Below, piece by piece: positions 9,479 through 18,631 of a DNA stretch of 64,000 nucleotides. The notes under the pieces were generated by a model, which was not told where the DNA came from, searched no databases, and saw nothing but the letters and a program-made list of their open reading frames with translations. Both the position numbers and the translations under genes were made by a program. Each line of letters starts with the position of its first letter. Position 1 is the first letter of the stretch. Origin of the DNA: Sphingobacteriales bacterium (GTDB taxonomy: Bacteria; Bacteroidota; Bacteroidia; Chitinophagales; JADIYW01); assembly GCA_016719635.1 (NCBI GenBank), contig JADJYT010000002.1:186001-250000 (forward strand). The letters are read 5' to 3'.

Positions 9479-9961
9479 TCAGCGCAGCAACTGTTCCATC
9501 TTATTAATCATTTTTTCGCTGTACCAGTCTTTGCCTTCCTTTTTGACCAATATCACCTTTCCATCTTTATCCAGGAGAAAGGTAGTGGGATACCGTCGTA
9601 TCCCCATTTCTTTCAGTTTCGTTTCGCTCCTTAAAAAAATGAATTCTACATTCAGGTACCTCTTCATCTCGTTGACAAGCCCGAATGACTCATCTGATAT
9701 CATTATGATCTTTAGCTGCCCGTTAAATCGCAGCTGCAGCTTTTTTAAATCGTCCATTTCACGTCTGCAATCACCGCACCACGTTTGAAAAAATGAAAAG
9801 ATCCGGACCGTATTTTTATATTTGTCCGGTGTAACCACCTGATTTTGCTCATCGTACAAGACCGTTTTATCAAGGGGCAGCTGTTTGTGATTAAAAACCA
9901 CAAAGTACAATACATTTGCAATTGCTATCACTAAAAAAACGGGGATAAATCTTCTCTTCAT
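9479..9961 (-). CDS. TlpA-like thiol-disulfide oxidoreductase, membrane-anchored
   Basis: 160 aa. An N-terminal hydrophobic segment (about residues 5-23) acts as signal anchor. The rest is a thioredoxin-fold domain with the active site WCGDC (C62, C65) and the cis-Pro region RRYPTTFLLD. It should act in the periplasm, reducing or rearranging disulfides. It is the last gene of the recQ-glycosyltransferase-glycosyltransferase-redoxin run, 6 nt after the previous stop. Nothing indicates a specific partner. Confidence 0.85.
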   Translation of the reverse strand: MKRRFIPVFLVIAIANVLYFVVFNHKQLPLDKTVLYDEQNQVVTPDKYKNTVRIFSFFQTWCGDCRREMDDLKKLQLRFNGQLKIIMISDESFGLVNEMKRYLNVEFIFLRSETKLKEMGIRRYPTTFLLDKDGKVILVKKEGKDWYSEKMINKMEQLLR

Positions 9962-9967
9962 GATTTT

Positions 9968-11098
9968 TTAATTAACAATCCGATTTAATAATTGTTCTGC
10001 ATTTTTTAGATTATCAAAAATGCCGTATAGCCTATCTTTTCTTTTCCCTATATCCTCTTCTGTAAATGTTTTTTGCATGTAATCACCAATGGTAGCCGAA
10101 TTGAAATTTTCGGAAATATTGACGGTACCGCCTGACAACTCATTTCCGTGCAAAGCGTTATCATTGACAAATACAAATCTGCCTGAATACAACGAATTGA
10201 TGAGTTTCAGCTTCACACCGGATGGATTGGCAGCCAATGCAAGGCAAATATGCGCTCCCTGAATAAGCTTCTTCAGATCTGCATCAGACGGATCGGAAAC
10301 GATTCGGATATTCGGTTTATCTTTCACAAAATCCAGCAGTAGCTCATCCGGTTTTTTTCCGGCCAACACGACGGGATACCTGCAGTCTTTCAGTTCATGA
10401 TTCAACAAGTCTATTACCAGCATGTAATTATCCAGTATCGACAGATTGCCATGATACAACAGATAATCCCCCTTGCCGGGCAGGCATTCTACGGTTTCGT
10501 TTTGATGAAATACATTTTCAAAAGAGACCTCCTTATTCGGAAACTTATCTTTGTAATACTCCGTATCTGTTATGGATAAACAGGACAATACATCTGCGAA
10601 CACCAGATTTTTATCATATCTGCGCAGTTTCTTATACTCTGTAAAATAAAATATCCGTTCTTTCAACGTAATAGCCGAATGAAACAGCACACTATAGTAC
10701 ATCCATTCAATGTTATGAAGCCGCACGATTTTCTTTCGGTGTCTTATTGCAGGATGGCTGATGAATCCGGTCGTATGTGTGGCATCAAATAGTATCGGAA
10801 AATCATTTGACAGCAGATTCCGAAGCAAATCTTCCGATTTCCTGGATTTCACTACAAAAGGTGTATCCGTAAAAATATCCTTCAGTCTTCTCTTGCGTTC
10901 ATAATAAAATATCTTTTCACAATATTTCTCCAGTTCCGGCTGTGGCTTTCTTTCACCGTAAACAAAACAATGCAAATGAATTTTCACACCAAGCCGGTAC
11001 AGGGATTTTAATTTATAGAATTCCTCGATAGCACCACCGTAATCCGCAGGCAGCGGAACATCAAAGCATATAATATTCAAGGAAACAACCTCAGGCAT
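9968..11098 (-). CDS. Glycosyltransferase, GT4-like
   Basis: 376 aa with an N-terminal Rossmann-like half beginning LNIICFDVPLPADYGGA, as in GT-B enzymes that organise the acceptor side around a Gly-rich loop. The C-terminal half includes a sugar-nucleotide-binding region (GVKLKLINSLYSGRFVFV). It is predicted to be cytoplasmic or membrane-associated and to add a sugar to a surface glycan. Its start overlaps the end of the upstream glycosyltransferase by 8 nt, which implies translational coupling. Donor and acceptor cannot be predicted. Confidence 0.78.
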   Translation of the reverse strand: MPEVVSLNIICFDVPLPADYGGAIEEFYKLKSLYRLGVKIHLHCFVYGERKPQPELEKYCEKIFYYERKRRLKDIFTDTPFVVKSRKSEDLLRNLLSNDFPILFDATHTTGFISHPAIRHRKKIVRLHNIEWMYYSVLFHSAITLKERIFYFTEYKKLRRYDKNLVFADVLSCLSITDTEYYKDKFPNKEVSFENVFHQNETVECLPGKGDYLLYHGNLSILDNYMLVIDLLNHELKDCRYPVVLAGKKPDELLLDFVKDKPNIRIVSDPSDADLKKLIQGAHICLALAANPSGVKLKLINSLYSGRFVFVNDNALHGNELSGGTVNISENFNSATIGDYMQKTFTEEDIGKRKDRLYGIFDNLKNAEQLLNRIVN

Positions 11099-12200
11099 TA
11101 CGTGTCAGATTTTTATAGATTTCCAGCAGCTTAGGTTGTTCTTTCTCCCAATTTAATTCTGCTGCCGCCTTCAGGCAATTTTGATGAAGCTGCCCGTACA
11201 ATTCTCTGTCGTTCAATAATTTCCGGATAGCCGTTTCAATTTTCTCCACCGAAAGTTCATCTACAATGAGTCCTATCTGATATTGCCTGTTCAATTCAAT
11301 ATATTCGGGAAACCCGATTAAAATCTGCGGGATACCTGCTTGTATATAATCAAAGGTCTTATTGCCTAAGGAGTAATAATAACTCAGCCCTCTGTTTTCC
11401 AACAGATTTATGCCGATATAGGCCTGTTCTGTAATTGCCTTTAATTTATCAGGTGTTTGTTTACCCAGCAGCTTAACCTTTTGCTGCAGTTTCAGTTTTT
11501 GAATACTGGCAGTAACATACTGCATCTCATCCCCGTCTCCGGCAATATAAAACGGAATGCCGTCTATCTTCAACATTGCCAGGAGCATCTCATTCAGCCC
11601 TCTCCCGATATTCACCGCACCCTGATATAACAGATAAGTTGGATGACCGGTATCTTTCATCGGTACCGCCGTTTTACATTTATGAGGCAAATTCCTGATT
11701 ACTTTACAGCCGGTGTGATATTTTTTATTAAATAAATCAGCGATAGACTGCGTAACGGTATAGTGCGCATCCGTATTTGGCACCAGTAATTTCTCCATCA
11801 GATGCCAAAAAGACTGTTTAAACGATTTACCAATCAGTTCGGGGCTTTCCGGAAAATATTCATGCGCATCATACACCCTCTTTTTTCGCTTCAGTTTACC
11901 AGCCAATACACCCGCAGGCAAGGTATCCAGATCGCAGCTGCAGATCATATCAAACTGATTGAGCAGTAAAAAGAAGAAAAGTCGGATATTGAATTCCGCA
12001 TAAAACAAAAATCCTTTGTTAAAGAAACATTTCAGACGGGTCTGTAAAAACGGGAAATGACCGACGGGTTCAGAATCCTTTTGAATGCGGCCAACCAATT
12101 CCACAAAAAAACCATTCTGCTGCAGTGCCGAACATATGCGGTGCATACGCCTGTCAAAGACCAGATCATTGGTTACTGTGAAAATAATTTTTTCAGACAC
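11091..12200 (-). CDS. Glycosyltransferase family 4-like protein
   Basis: 369 aa GT-B fold enzyme. The N-terminal region starts KIIFTVTNDLVFDRRMHRI, and the C-terminal donor-binding region contains KTFDYIQAGIPQILIGFPEY, resembling the GT4 helix that contacts the nucleotide-sugar. It probably transfers a hexose during synthesis of a surface polysaccharide or glycolipid. It overlaps recQ by 8 nt upstream and the next glycosyltransferase by 8 nt downstream. No Wzx/Wzy or other polysaccharide genes lie nearby, so this is not a full capsule cluster. Confidence 0.82.
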   Translation of the reverse strand: MSEKIIFTVTNDLVFDRRMHRICSALQQNGFFVELVGRIQKDSEPVGHFPFLQTRLKCFFNKGFLFYAEFNIRLFFFLLLNQFDMICSCDLDTLPAGVLAGKLKRKKRVYDAHEYFPESPELIGKSFKQSFWHLMEKLLVPNTDAHYTVTQSIADLFNKKYHTGCKVIRNLPHKCKTAVPMKDTGHPTYLLYQGAVNIGRGLNEMLLAMLKIDGIPFYIAGDGDEMQYVTASIQKLKLQQKVKLLGKQTPDKLKAITEQAYIGINLLENRGLSYYYSLGNKTFDYIQAGIPQILIGFPEYIELNRQYQIGLIVDELSVEKIETAIRKLLNDRELYGQLHQNCLKAAAELNWEKEQPKLLEIYKNLTRNA

Positions 12201-14100
12201 GCTTCAGTTCATTTTGATCATTCATAACAACAAGTTTCTCATCCAGCAAAAAACGAATCACCTCTTTGTATAAAGCAGCGGCAAAATGAGCATTTTGAGG
12301 CAACAGGTCGTCCACCTTTATCCAATCATTATCCGTTTTTTCCAATAGTTCCTTTTTAGCCTGGCTGAAATTAGTATCTTGCTCTAATTTCCGCCTATTT
12401 TCTAGGCAAATATCGCATTTTCCGCACGGCACCACCTTTTTTTCTCCAAAATAACTACAAATCAGCACCTGCCGGCAATCTGTGCTTTGCTCCACATAGT
12501 TCAACATTGCCTCCATTTGCTCTTCATTCACTTTTTTACGCTGCCGGATATATTGTGTATTCAGGTACAGATTACTTTCATGCATCCGCTCCGTCAGCAG
12601 CGTTATGGTAGGCTGGTCGCTGGATGGTATATAGGTTAATACTTTATTTTTATGAAGATGTTTCAGCTGCTTCACCACTTCCTTTTCATCCAGTTTTGCC
12701 AGTTTGGCCAGTTCCTTTTCACTGACTTTTGCATAGTGGTCAATTATACCGCCATATGTTCGCAGCAGTGATTTTATCAGAGGTGCATAGGCTGCATTAG
12801 CCACTTCAAAACGGTATAATGCCAGTTTATCCACCCTGAATATCGCCCTTGACGGCATCAGCACTCCTTCGCTTAACTGGAGATAATTTTCCTGCTCCAA
12901 AATTTTCAGGCAATTATACACCAATGCAGATTCCAATTTGAAGGAATGGGAAAAATGAGCCATATCAAACGGATAGGTCATCCTATTACCGCTTTCGACA
13001 GCCACACCCAGATAATTTCCCAGCGAATTGTATACTTTTTTAATCGCTTCAACCGGTGGAAATTTCTGCTTCAGTTTTTCACCCAGGTTATCCAAATCGC
13101 TTTGCGTATAAAATAAAACGGCATAGGATAATCTGCCATCGCGTCCGGCCCTGCCCGCCTCCTGATAATAGGATTCGAGATTTTCCGGCACATCGAGATG
13201 TATGACAAACCGAACATCCGGCTTGTCGATTCCCATTCCGAATGCATTGGTACAAACCATTACCGGTTTCTTATTTTGCAGCCAGTTATCCTGTTTCAGG
13301 CTTCGCTCTCTGGTACTCAACCCGGCATGATAAAAATCCGCTTTAATTTTGTTTTTCTGCAGATACTCCGCCACGTCCTTTGTCTTGTTTCTATTTCGGA
13401 CATAAATGATGCCGCTGCCGTTTAATTTTTGTATAATTTCCAGCAGCTTGGGATATTTCGCTTCTTCTTTTCTTACGACAAAACTCAGGTTATCCCGAAT
13501 AAATGATTTTTTGAAAACAGCATATCCCTTCCTGAACTTCAGTTTGTCAACAATATCCTCCTGGACAGCGGGCGTTGCAGATGCCGTTAAAGCTAAAACC
13601 GGCACTTTAGGATGAAACTGCCTGATTTCAGCAATTTCCAGATAGGGCGGTCGAAAATCATATCCCCACTGTGAAACACAATGCGCCTCATCCACTGCAA
13701 TAAGACACACGTTCATTTGCTTAAAACGCTCGATGAAGATATCCGTCTTTAAGCGCTCCGGCGATACGAATAAAAATTTGTAATACCCAAACTGGCAATT
13801 ATCCAGAATCATGTCAATTTCGTGATAGGTTAACCCGCTGAATACGGCCGCCGCTTTGACCTCTCTTCTTTTGAGATGGAATACCTGGTCTTTCATTAAA
13901 GCAATCAACGGAGAGACCACTACACAAATCCCCTCCTGCATCAGTGCCGGCACCTGAAAGCAAAGCGATTTGCCGCCGCCGGTAGGCAGCAGCGCCATAG
14001 TATCTTTTCCTTCTAAAACAGACTGGATGATCTCCAGCTGGGGTGTCCGAAATTCATCGAACCCGAAGTACTTTTTCAATATATCATGCCGGGTAGTCAC
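12193..14100 (-). CDS. recQ: ATP-dependent DNA helicase RecQ
   Basis: 635 aa superfamily 2 helicase for recombination and repair. Motif I LLPTGGGKS has K44, motif II is DEAHC (138-141), and motif VI is the QEAGRAGRDG region. The RecQ-Ct zinc site is formed by Cys residues in CRQVLICSYFG ... CGKCDIC near residues 545-575, followed by a winged-helix-like tail. No clear HRDC domain is seen, and the length suits RecQ forms without one. The start is GTG, 7 nt after a TATTTTTG -7 element, so the leader is only a few nucleotides. It heads an overlapping four-gene operon with two glycosyltransferases and a redoxin. Confidence 0.92.
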   Translation of the reverse strand: MTTRHDILKKYFGFDEFRTPQLEIIQSVLEGKDTMALLPTGGGKSLCFQVPALMQEGICVVVSPLIALMKDQVFHLKRREVKAAAVFSGLTYHEIDMILDNCQFGYYKFLFVSPERLKTDIFIERFKQMNVCLIAVDEAHCVSQWGYDFRPPYLEIAEIRQFHPKVPVLALTASATPAVQEDIVDKLKFRKGYAVFKKSFIRDNLSFVVRKEEAKYPKLLEIIQKLNGSGIIYVRNRNKTKDVAEYLQKNKIKADFYHAGLSTRERSLKQDNWLQNKKPVMVCTNAFGMGIDKPDVRFVIHLDVPENLESYYQEAGRAGRDGRLSYAVLFYTQSDLDNLGEKLKQKFPPVEAIKKVYNSLGNYLGVAVESGNRMTYPFDMAHFSHSFKLESALVYNCLKILEQENYLQLSEGVLMPSRAIFRVDKLALYRFEVANAAYAPLIKSLLRTYGGIIDHYAKVSEKELAKLAKLDEKEVVKQLKHLHKNKVLTYIPSSDQPTITLLTERMHESNLYLNTQYIRQRKKVNEEQMEAMLNYVEQSTDCRQVLICSYFGEKKVVPCGKCDICLENRRKLEQDTNFSQAKKELLEKTDNDWIKVDDLLPQNAHFAAALYKEVIRFLLDEKLVVMNDQNELKRV

Positions 14101-14107
14101 TTTCTGT

Positions 14108-14115
14108 CAAAAATA
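14108..14115 (-). promoter_or_regulatory. -7 promoter element TATTTTTG for recQ
   Basis: Exact TAnnTTTG on the minus strand, ending 7 nt before the recQ GTG codon. The predicted start point is about 3-4 nt before the codon. Confidence 0.5.
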
Positions 14116-14146
14116 CAATATGAAACAGGAAAATTGATATCTATAT

Positions 14147-14158
14147 TGATATTTATCA
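14147..14158. promoter_or_regulatory. Palindromic site TGATATTTATCA (FNR/CRP-like), copy 1
   Basis: TGAT-N4-ATCA, identical in the other orientation to the sites at 19981 and 46421. The reverse strand shares 15 bases (GTATGATAAATATCA) with the 46 kb copy. The centre lies about 40 bp before the start point predicted from a TA-n-TTTG element at 14182-14188 for the phosphorylase gene. It also lies between divergent recQ and the phosphorylase. The FNR/CRP assignment is inference. Confidence 0.5.
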
Positions 14159-14205
14159 TACGGCTATTAAAAAGGAATTTGTATTTTGGAATACAATCCA
14201 ATAAA

Positions 14206-15075
14206 ATGAAAATTGAAGAAAGCGAACTGATACTCAACCCGGATGGCAGCATTTATCATTTAAACATCTTGCCGGAAGATATAGCTGAGACCATCTTTCT
14301 GGTGGGCGACCCGGACCGGGTGGAAGAAGTGTCCCGCTATTTTGATAAAATTGAAGTTAGGAAACAAAAGCGCGAATTTGTAACCCATACGGGTTATTTA
14401 GGCAATAAACGACTTACCTGTCTTTCCACCGGTATAGGCACCGATAATATCGATATTGTAGTGACGGAATTAGATGCATTGGTCAACATGGATCTAAGCA
14501 CCCGAACGGCAAAAAGTATCCTGACATCCTTGAATTTAATCCGAATCGGCACTTGCGGGTCTCTGCAGCACGACATTCCGGTGGATAGTTTTTTAGCTAG
14601 CGAATATGGTGTCGGACTGGATGGCTTACTGGGATTTTACAATTTTGAAGTCTCCGAAGAAGACAGTCAATTTTTAGAACCTATTGTACCTGTTGTCAGA
14701 AACCTGGGTGTGCACCCTGTGATTGTCAAAGGTTCTGACAGTTTGCTCAACTCGGTTGCCAAAGATATGCGAAAAGGCGTTACGCTCACCAATTGCGGAT
14801 TTTACGGTCCGCAGGGCAGGACAGTGCGCATTGCACCGAAAGACAAGAAATACATCGACGAATTATCTGCCATCGTGTTACCCGGCGGGAGGAAGCTGAC
14901 CAATATGGAAATGGAGACATCCGCCATTTACGGCATGAGTAAACTGTTAGGTCATCATGCCTTGTCCTGCAATGCCATTTTAGCGAACAGGGTAGACGGC
15001 ACGTTCAGCAATGACCCTCATGGGGCAACGGACAAACTGATACGCCATATATTGGACAAGATAGTAAGTGTCTGA
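14206..15075 (+). CDS. Nucleoside phosphorylase (uridine phosphorylase-like)
   Basis: 289 aa from the ATG at 14206. A longer open frame begins at 14086, but it would overlap the recQ start and its extra 40 residues look non-coding. Family motifs: VGDPDRVEEVSRYF near residues 34-47, the phosphate-binding stretch STGIGTDNIDIV, RIGTCGSLQ, and NMEMETSAIYGM, which binds the ribose in uridine/purine phosphorylases. It should split nucleosides with phosphate during salvage in the cytoplasm. It ends one base from the end of convergent mqnA. A role in hydrolysing futalosine is possible only by analogy, and the sequence fits the Udp group better than MqnB. Confidence 0.85.
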   Translation: MKIEESELILNPDGSIYHLNILPEDIAETIFLVGDPDRVEEVSRYFDKIEVRKQKREFVTHTGYLGNKRLTCLSTGIGTDNIDIVVTELDALVNMDLSTRTAKSILTSLNLIRIGTCGSLQHDIPVDSFLASEYGVGLDGLLGFYNFEVSEEDSQFLEPIVPVVRNLGVHPVIVKGSDSLLNSVAKDMRKGVTLTNCGFYGPQGRTVRIAPKDKKYIDELSAIVLPGGRKLTNMEMETSAIYGMSKLLGHHALSCNAILANRVDGTFSNDPHGATDKLIRHILDKIVSV

Positions 15076-15840
15076 CTAATAACAATAAAAAAACTGCTGG
15101 TTCGGGTTTAGTTTTTTAAGAAATAACTCCAGGGACTTCTTTTTGGGTTCATCCAGGTCAAACTGTACATTCTGATTCCAGTATTCTTTCACATCAAAGT
15201 ACGGCGAGTTGAAAGCTGTATATGTATCCACAATTTGATTTCTGGTACTCAATCCTATCTGAAGGGCTGCATTGAAATCATCCAGGAATCCATTATCGAT
15301 TTCTTTATTGCTCACCCAGGCAGCAAACACAAACGGCAATCCGGTATGTTGTTTCCATGCTGCGGACAAATCGTATTCAAAGCGGTGTTTACCCATGTGT
15401 TCAATTGCGCGGTCGCCGATAATTACGGCAGCAATATTATTTTTTATGGACTTTTCAAATCCTTCGAGTGCCGGAAGAAAAGCCACCTCCTTTTTCCAGT
15501 ATTCCCGCATCAGCAACTGCACCAGTAAAACGGAGGTCCTGGATTGATAATCGAGGTAAACGGTATTGATTTCTTCGAGCGGCACATTGGAAAACAAACA
15601 CACCGTTTTCACATTTCCATCGGCACCGATACAAAACGGAGACACGATCTGCGGATATTGCAGCTGGGGGATAACAGCTACCGGCACCAATCCGATATCC
15701 GCCTCATTGTTCAATAATTTCTGCGCACAAACAGCCGGTGTATCCATACTAAGCTGAATCTTATTCTTAACGGAAGAAAGATCCAGCCCGTGCAGGAAAG
15801 GCTTTGCATTCAGATAGGAAACGGCAGATATCTTTACCAC
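15076..15840 (-). CDS. mqnA: Chorismate dehydratase MqnA (futalosine pathway)
   Basis: 254 aa, normal for MqnA, with the family start VKISAVSYLNAKPF and a periplasmic-binding-protein-like fold. It dehydrates chorismate to 3-[(1-carboxyvinyl)oxy]benzoate, the first step of menaquinone synthesis through futalosine. The start is GTG, 8 nt after the stop of the phosphatase gene, so the two are probably one operon. mqnE, the next enzyme of the pathway, lies 1.4 kb away on the same strand. Confidence 0.9.
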   Translation of the reverse strand: MVKISAVSYLNAKPFLHGLDLSSVKNKIQLSMDTPAVCAQKLLNNEADIGLVPVAVIPQLQYPQIVSPFCIGADGNVKTVCLFSNVPLEEINTVYLDYQSRTSVLLVQLLMREYWKKEVAFLPALEGFEKSIKNNIAAVIIGDRAIEHMGKHRFEYDLSAAWKQHTGLPFVFAAWVSNKEIDNGFLDDFNAALQIGLSTRNQIVDTYTAFNSPYFDVKEYWNQNVQFDLDEPKKKSLELFLKKLNPNQQFFYCY

Positions 15841-15848
15841 AGAGCGTT

Positions 15849-16523
15849 TTATTTTTGTTTTTCAGCTGGAATTCCTGGATTTTCCAGATTGGCATCATTC
15901 AAATGTTCCAAATCATTTTCCTTTATTAAATCAACTTTGATTCCGTCGTATTCCAGATGATACAGACAAGTATTTTCATGTGAAAATTCATCCATTTTCG
16001 AAACCGGTTTACCCAACAATAAACAGATCAGTACCCTCAATGTTCTGCCATGCGTGCAAATCAGTATGGTTTGGTGGGCTGATTGTTTGATTTCTTCCAC
16101 AAAAGGCATTACTCTATCCGCAAGGTCCTGAGCACTCTCACCACCGTCAATCTTTATGGTCAGATTTCCATTTTTCCATTCTTCGATAATGTCGTAATAT
16201 GTTTTCTGTAAATCGGGATGGTGCTCCACTCCTTCAAAGATACCCCAGTCAATTTCATCAATATTCTCACGGATTTCATGTGAAATATTTTTAGTCAGAA
16301 AATGCGCGACGGTCTGATGCGTCCTTTTGAGCTTAGAGGTGTAAATAACATCAAAATCGACCGGATGGTATTTATCAAAAAAAGCCTTAGCCTGTTGTAT
16401 ACCGGTATCATTCAAATCAGAATTGACGCCACGTCCCTGCACCACCTGTTTGACGTTGAAATCCGTCTGACCATGGCGAATAACGTAAATTTTTTTGGGA
16501 AAATGGCTTGAATCCTGCGGCAT
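15849..16523 (-). CDS. Histidine phosphatase family protein
   Basis: 224 aa with the phosphohistidine motif RHGQT, in VIRHGQTDFN at about residues 14-23. The second catalytic His is in ICTHGRTLRVL, and the acidic partner lies near EIDWGIFEG. It belongs to the cofactor-independent phosphoglycerate mutase-like superfamily, whose members dephosphorylate sugar phosphates, nucleotides or cofactor precursors. The substrate here is unknown. It lies immediately upstream of mqnA in what looks like a two-gene operon, so a role linked to quinone supply is possible but unproven. Confidence 0.85.
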   Translation of the reverse strand: MPQDSSHFPKKIYVIRHGQTDFNVKQVVQGRGVNSDLNDTGIQQAKAFFDKYHPVDFDVIYTSKLKRTHQTVAHFLTKNISHEIRENIDEIDWGIFEGVEHHPDLQKTYYDIIEEWKNGNLTIKIDGGESAQDLADRVMPFVEEIKQSAHQTILICTHGRTLRVLICLLLGKPVSKMDEFSHENTCLYHLEYDGIKVDLIKENDLEHLNDANLENPGIPAEKQK

Positions 16524-16686
16524 AAATAGGTAAATCGTTGTTCAGATGCCGAAATTATAACTATTATCTCGAATAAGAAAGACCGTAAAACGGTATAAAA
16601 CATTAATTAATTGCCTTTTAGAAGCCTTATATGTTATAATTATCATAATAACAGCGCCAAAATTAGAAAAGGGAAGTATAATAGCG

Positions 16687-16694
16687 TATCTTTG
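16687..16694 (+). promoter_or_regulatory. -7 promoter element TATCTTTG for the cold-shock gene
   Basis: Exact TAnnTTTG, 19 nt before the ATG at 16714, giving an AT-rich leader of about 15 nt. No clear -33 element. Confidence 0.6.
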
Positions 16695-16713
16695 CACCAA
16701 TTAAATAATTAAA

Positions 16714-16905
16714 ATGAATAAAGGAATTGTAAAGTTCTTTAATGATTCAAAAGGTTTTGGATTTATTAAAGACGCAGAATCAAACAAAGAGTACTTCGTA
16801 CACGTTAACGGCCTGATCGACAGTATCAGAGAAAACGATGAGGTAGTGTTTGAGCTGGAAGAAGGAAGAAAAGGTTTAAATGCAGTTAATGTTAAAATAG
16901 CATAA
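16714..16905 (+). CDS. Cold-shock-domain protein (CspA family)
   Basis: 63 aa single cold-shock domain. RNP1-like KGFGFIK lies at about residues 13-19 and RNP2-like YFVHV at about 28-32, with conserved Lys/Phe/Gly residues of the single-stranded nucleic-acid-binding face. It should act as an RNA chaperone in the cytoplasm. It is monocistronic, between an exact -7 element and a strong terminator. The short leader does not obviously hold a long cold-box structure. Confidence 0.93.
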   Translation: MNKGIVKFFNDSKGFGFIKDAESNKEYFVHVNGLIDSIRENDEVVFELEEGRKGLNAVNVKIA

Positions 16906-16930
16906 TATAGCTTACCGATTACTTTTACAA

Positions 16931-16950
16931 GCCCCGCATTTCTGCGGGGC
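16931..16950 (+). terminator. Rho-independent terminator of the cold-shock gene
   Basis: GCCCCGCA, a 4-nt loop (TTTC), then TGCGGGGC followed by a run of six T. Stem 8 bp, very GC-rich, 26 nt after the stop codon. Confidence 0.95.
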
Positions 16951-17266
16951 TTTTTTATTGCGGCTTTTGGAAGAATACGTCATTGCGTGGAACGAAGCAA
17001 TCTGAATAATAATTTCATTTGTCACTTTTTGAGCCAAAAAGTACCAAAAGCTTTTATGATGTTTAAAGGCAATTTTAAAATCTATTTTTAGATTTTTAAC
17101 CGCTGATAAAATAAACACAGATGCTGATGCCACGCTTCGTTTATTTTACAGCTATTGCTGAAAAACATCATAAACCTAAACCTTCTGCGGTTTGGTGGTT
17201 CATTTCAATAGAATTAAATCTTGAATTATAGAAATAATACTCTTCCTCTTCACATCAGCTAATTAA
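16951..17266. other. Gene-free stretch with degenerate repeat-like sequence
   Basis: No credible gene. It contains CGTCATTGCGTGGAACGAAG at 16979-16998, which resembles intergenic repeats common in many bacterial genomes. It also has a perfect 8-bp inverted repeat (ACTTTTTG-agc-CAAAAAGT) at 17024-17042. The stretch looks like a mosaic of decayed small repeats. The resemblance to known repeats is from memory and not a search. Confidence 0.4.
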
Positions 17267-18454
17267 CTAATTATACAACCTCGCTTTCTCCTTTTCATCT
17301 TCTTCAAAAATATAATTACTGTAATTCTGAATGACATTGTAAACGGTATCTCGTTCTATCGGTTTTCTGCCAACCGCTTTAATCAGGTTCACCAGTTCAC
17401 GGGTACTCATCGCCGGATGCTGTTCTTCACTGCCGGCCATGGAATAAATCTTAGTGGTATCGTCAATCGTTCCATCCACATCGTCCACACCAAAATTCAG
17501 CGACAGCTGTGTCGTATTCCTGCCTATCATCGCCCAATAGGATTTGATGTGTTCGAAATTATCTAAATAAATTCTGGAGATGGCATAATTACGTAAATCT
17601 TCTATAATCGTGGCTTCCGGAAGGTGCTTCATCTCATTGTGCTGATTGCGAAACTTAAGCGGGATAAATGCATTGAAGCCGCCCGTCTTATCCTGCAGCT
17701 GACGCAGCCTTTCCAGGTGGTCTACCCGGTGCTCAAAGGTTTCGATATGCCCGTACAGCATCGTCGCATTGCTCGGCAGACCGATTTTGTGGGCGATTTC
17801 ATGTATCTCCAGCCATTCTTGCGCGCTGCATTTTCCGCCCGCTATTTCATCCCGGATATCCGAATGAAAGATTTCAGCGCCGCCGCCCGGCATGGAATCC
17901 AACCCGGCAGCCTGCATGGCACGCATACCCTCTTCATAACTCATCTTAGCCTTTTTCAAAATATAATGATATTCGACAGGTGTCAGAGCCTTGATGTGTA
18001 AATCCGGGCGATGCGCCTTGATGGCTTTGAACAGTTCGACATAAAAATTAAAATCCTGTTTCGGTATCACCCCGCCTGTGATGTGCACTTCCGTAACGGG
18101 TTGCCCGTCGTATTTTTTAATGATGTCCAGGATATCGTCAATAGAGTATTCCCATCCCTGCTCTCTATGCTTGATTAAACGGGAATAGGAACAAAACTTA
18201 CAGGTATAGACACAGATATTCGTAGGCTCCACGTGAAAGTTGCGGTTGAAATACGTATTATCCCCGTGTTTCATGTTGCGGATATAATTGGCCAGTGTTC
18301 CGACAAAACCCAACTCACCTTTCTGGTACAAGAGTACACCCTCGTCAAACGTGATTCGCTCTTTGTTTAATACTTTCTCCGCAATATTCTTGAGGGATGT
18401 ATCTATTTTCAGGTTTTGAATCAATACTTCAACAACATCTGCATTGGTTATCAT
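17267..18454 (-). CDS. mqnE: Aminofutalosine synthase MqnE (radical SAM)
   Basis: 395 aa. The radical SAM [4Fe-4S] motif is CVYTCKFC (C81, C85, C88). Further marks are HITGG, SMPGGGAEIF and the SNATMLYGHIETFEHRVDHL stretch, which separates MqnE from the paralogue MqnC. The enzyme joins 3-[(1-carboxyvinyl)oxy]benzoate to the adenosyl radical of SAM, giving aminofutalosine. With mqnA nearby, this supports menaquinone synthesis by the futalosine route; MqnB, MqnC and MqnD must be elsewhere. It is monocistronic in this window. Confidence 0.92.
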   Translation of the reverse strand: MITNADVVEVLIQNLKIDTSLKNIAEKVLNKERITFDEGVLLYQKGELGFVGTLANYIRNMKHGDNTYFNRNFHVEPTNICVYTCKFCSYSRLIKHREQGWEYSIDDILDIIKKYDGQPVTEVHITGGVIPKQDFNFYVELFKAIKAHRPDLHIKALTPVEYHYILKKAKMSYEEGMRAMQAAGLDSMPGGGAEIFHSDIRDEIAGGKCSAQEWLEIHEIAHKIGLPSNATMLYGHIETFEHRVDHLERLRQLQDKTGGFNAFIPLKFRNQHNEMKHLPEATIIEDLRNYAISRIYLDNFEHIKSYWAMIGRNTTQLSLNFGVDDVDGTIDDTTKIYSMAGSEEQHPAMSTRELVNLIKAVGRKPIERDTVYNVIQNYSNYIFEEDEKEKARLYN

Positions 18455-18631
18455 AATGGTTTAACAATTAAAGGTGTAATCTTGTTGTAAAAGTACATAA
18501 TTGCCTGTTAATAATGAATATATTAACCACCTGGCTATATAGTCGTCTATGAGTAAATTCAAAGAATTTTGTGTAATTCTACATTTTCATAGGAAAAAAG
18601 TTCTTTAACACTTTATACAATAAAAACACAG

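Noticed and set aside
14086..14205. Extended start for the nucleoside phosphorylase
   Set aside because: The extra 40 residues are unlike the family, overlap the recQ start and cover the promoter and palindrome.
16912..17133. Minus-strand 73-codon open frame
   Set aside because: It spans the cold-shock terminator and repeat-like DNA and has no protein-like features.
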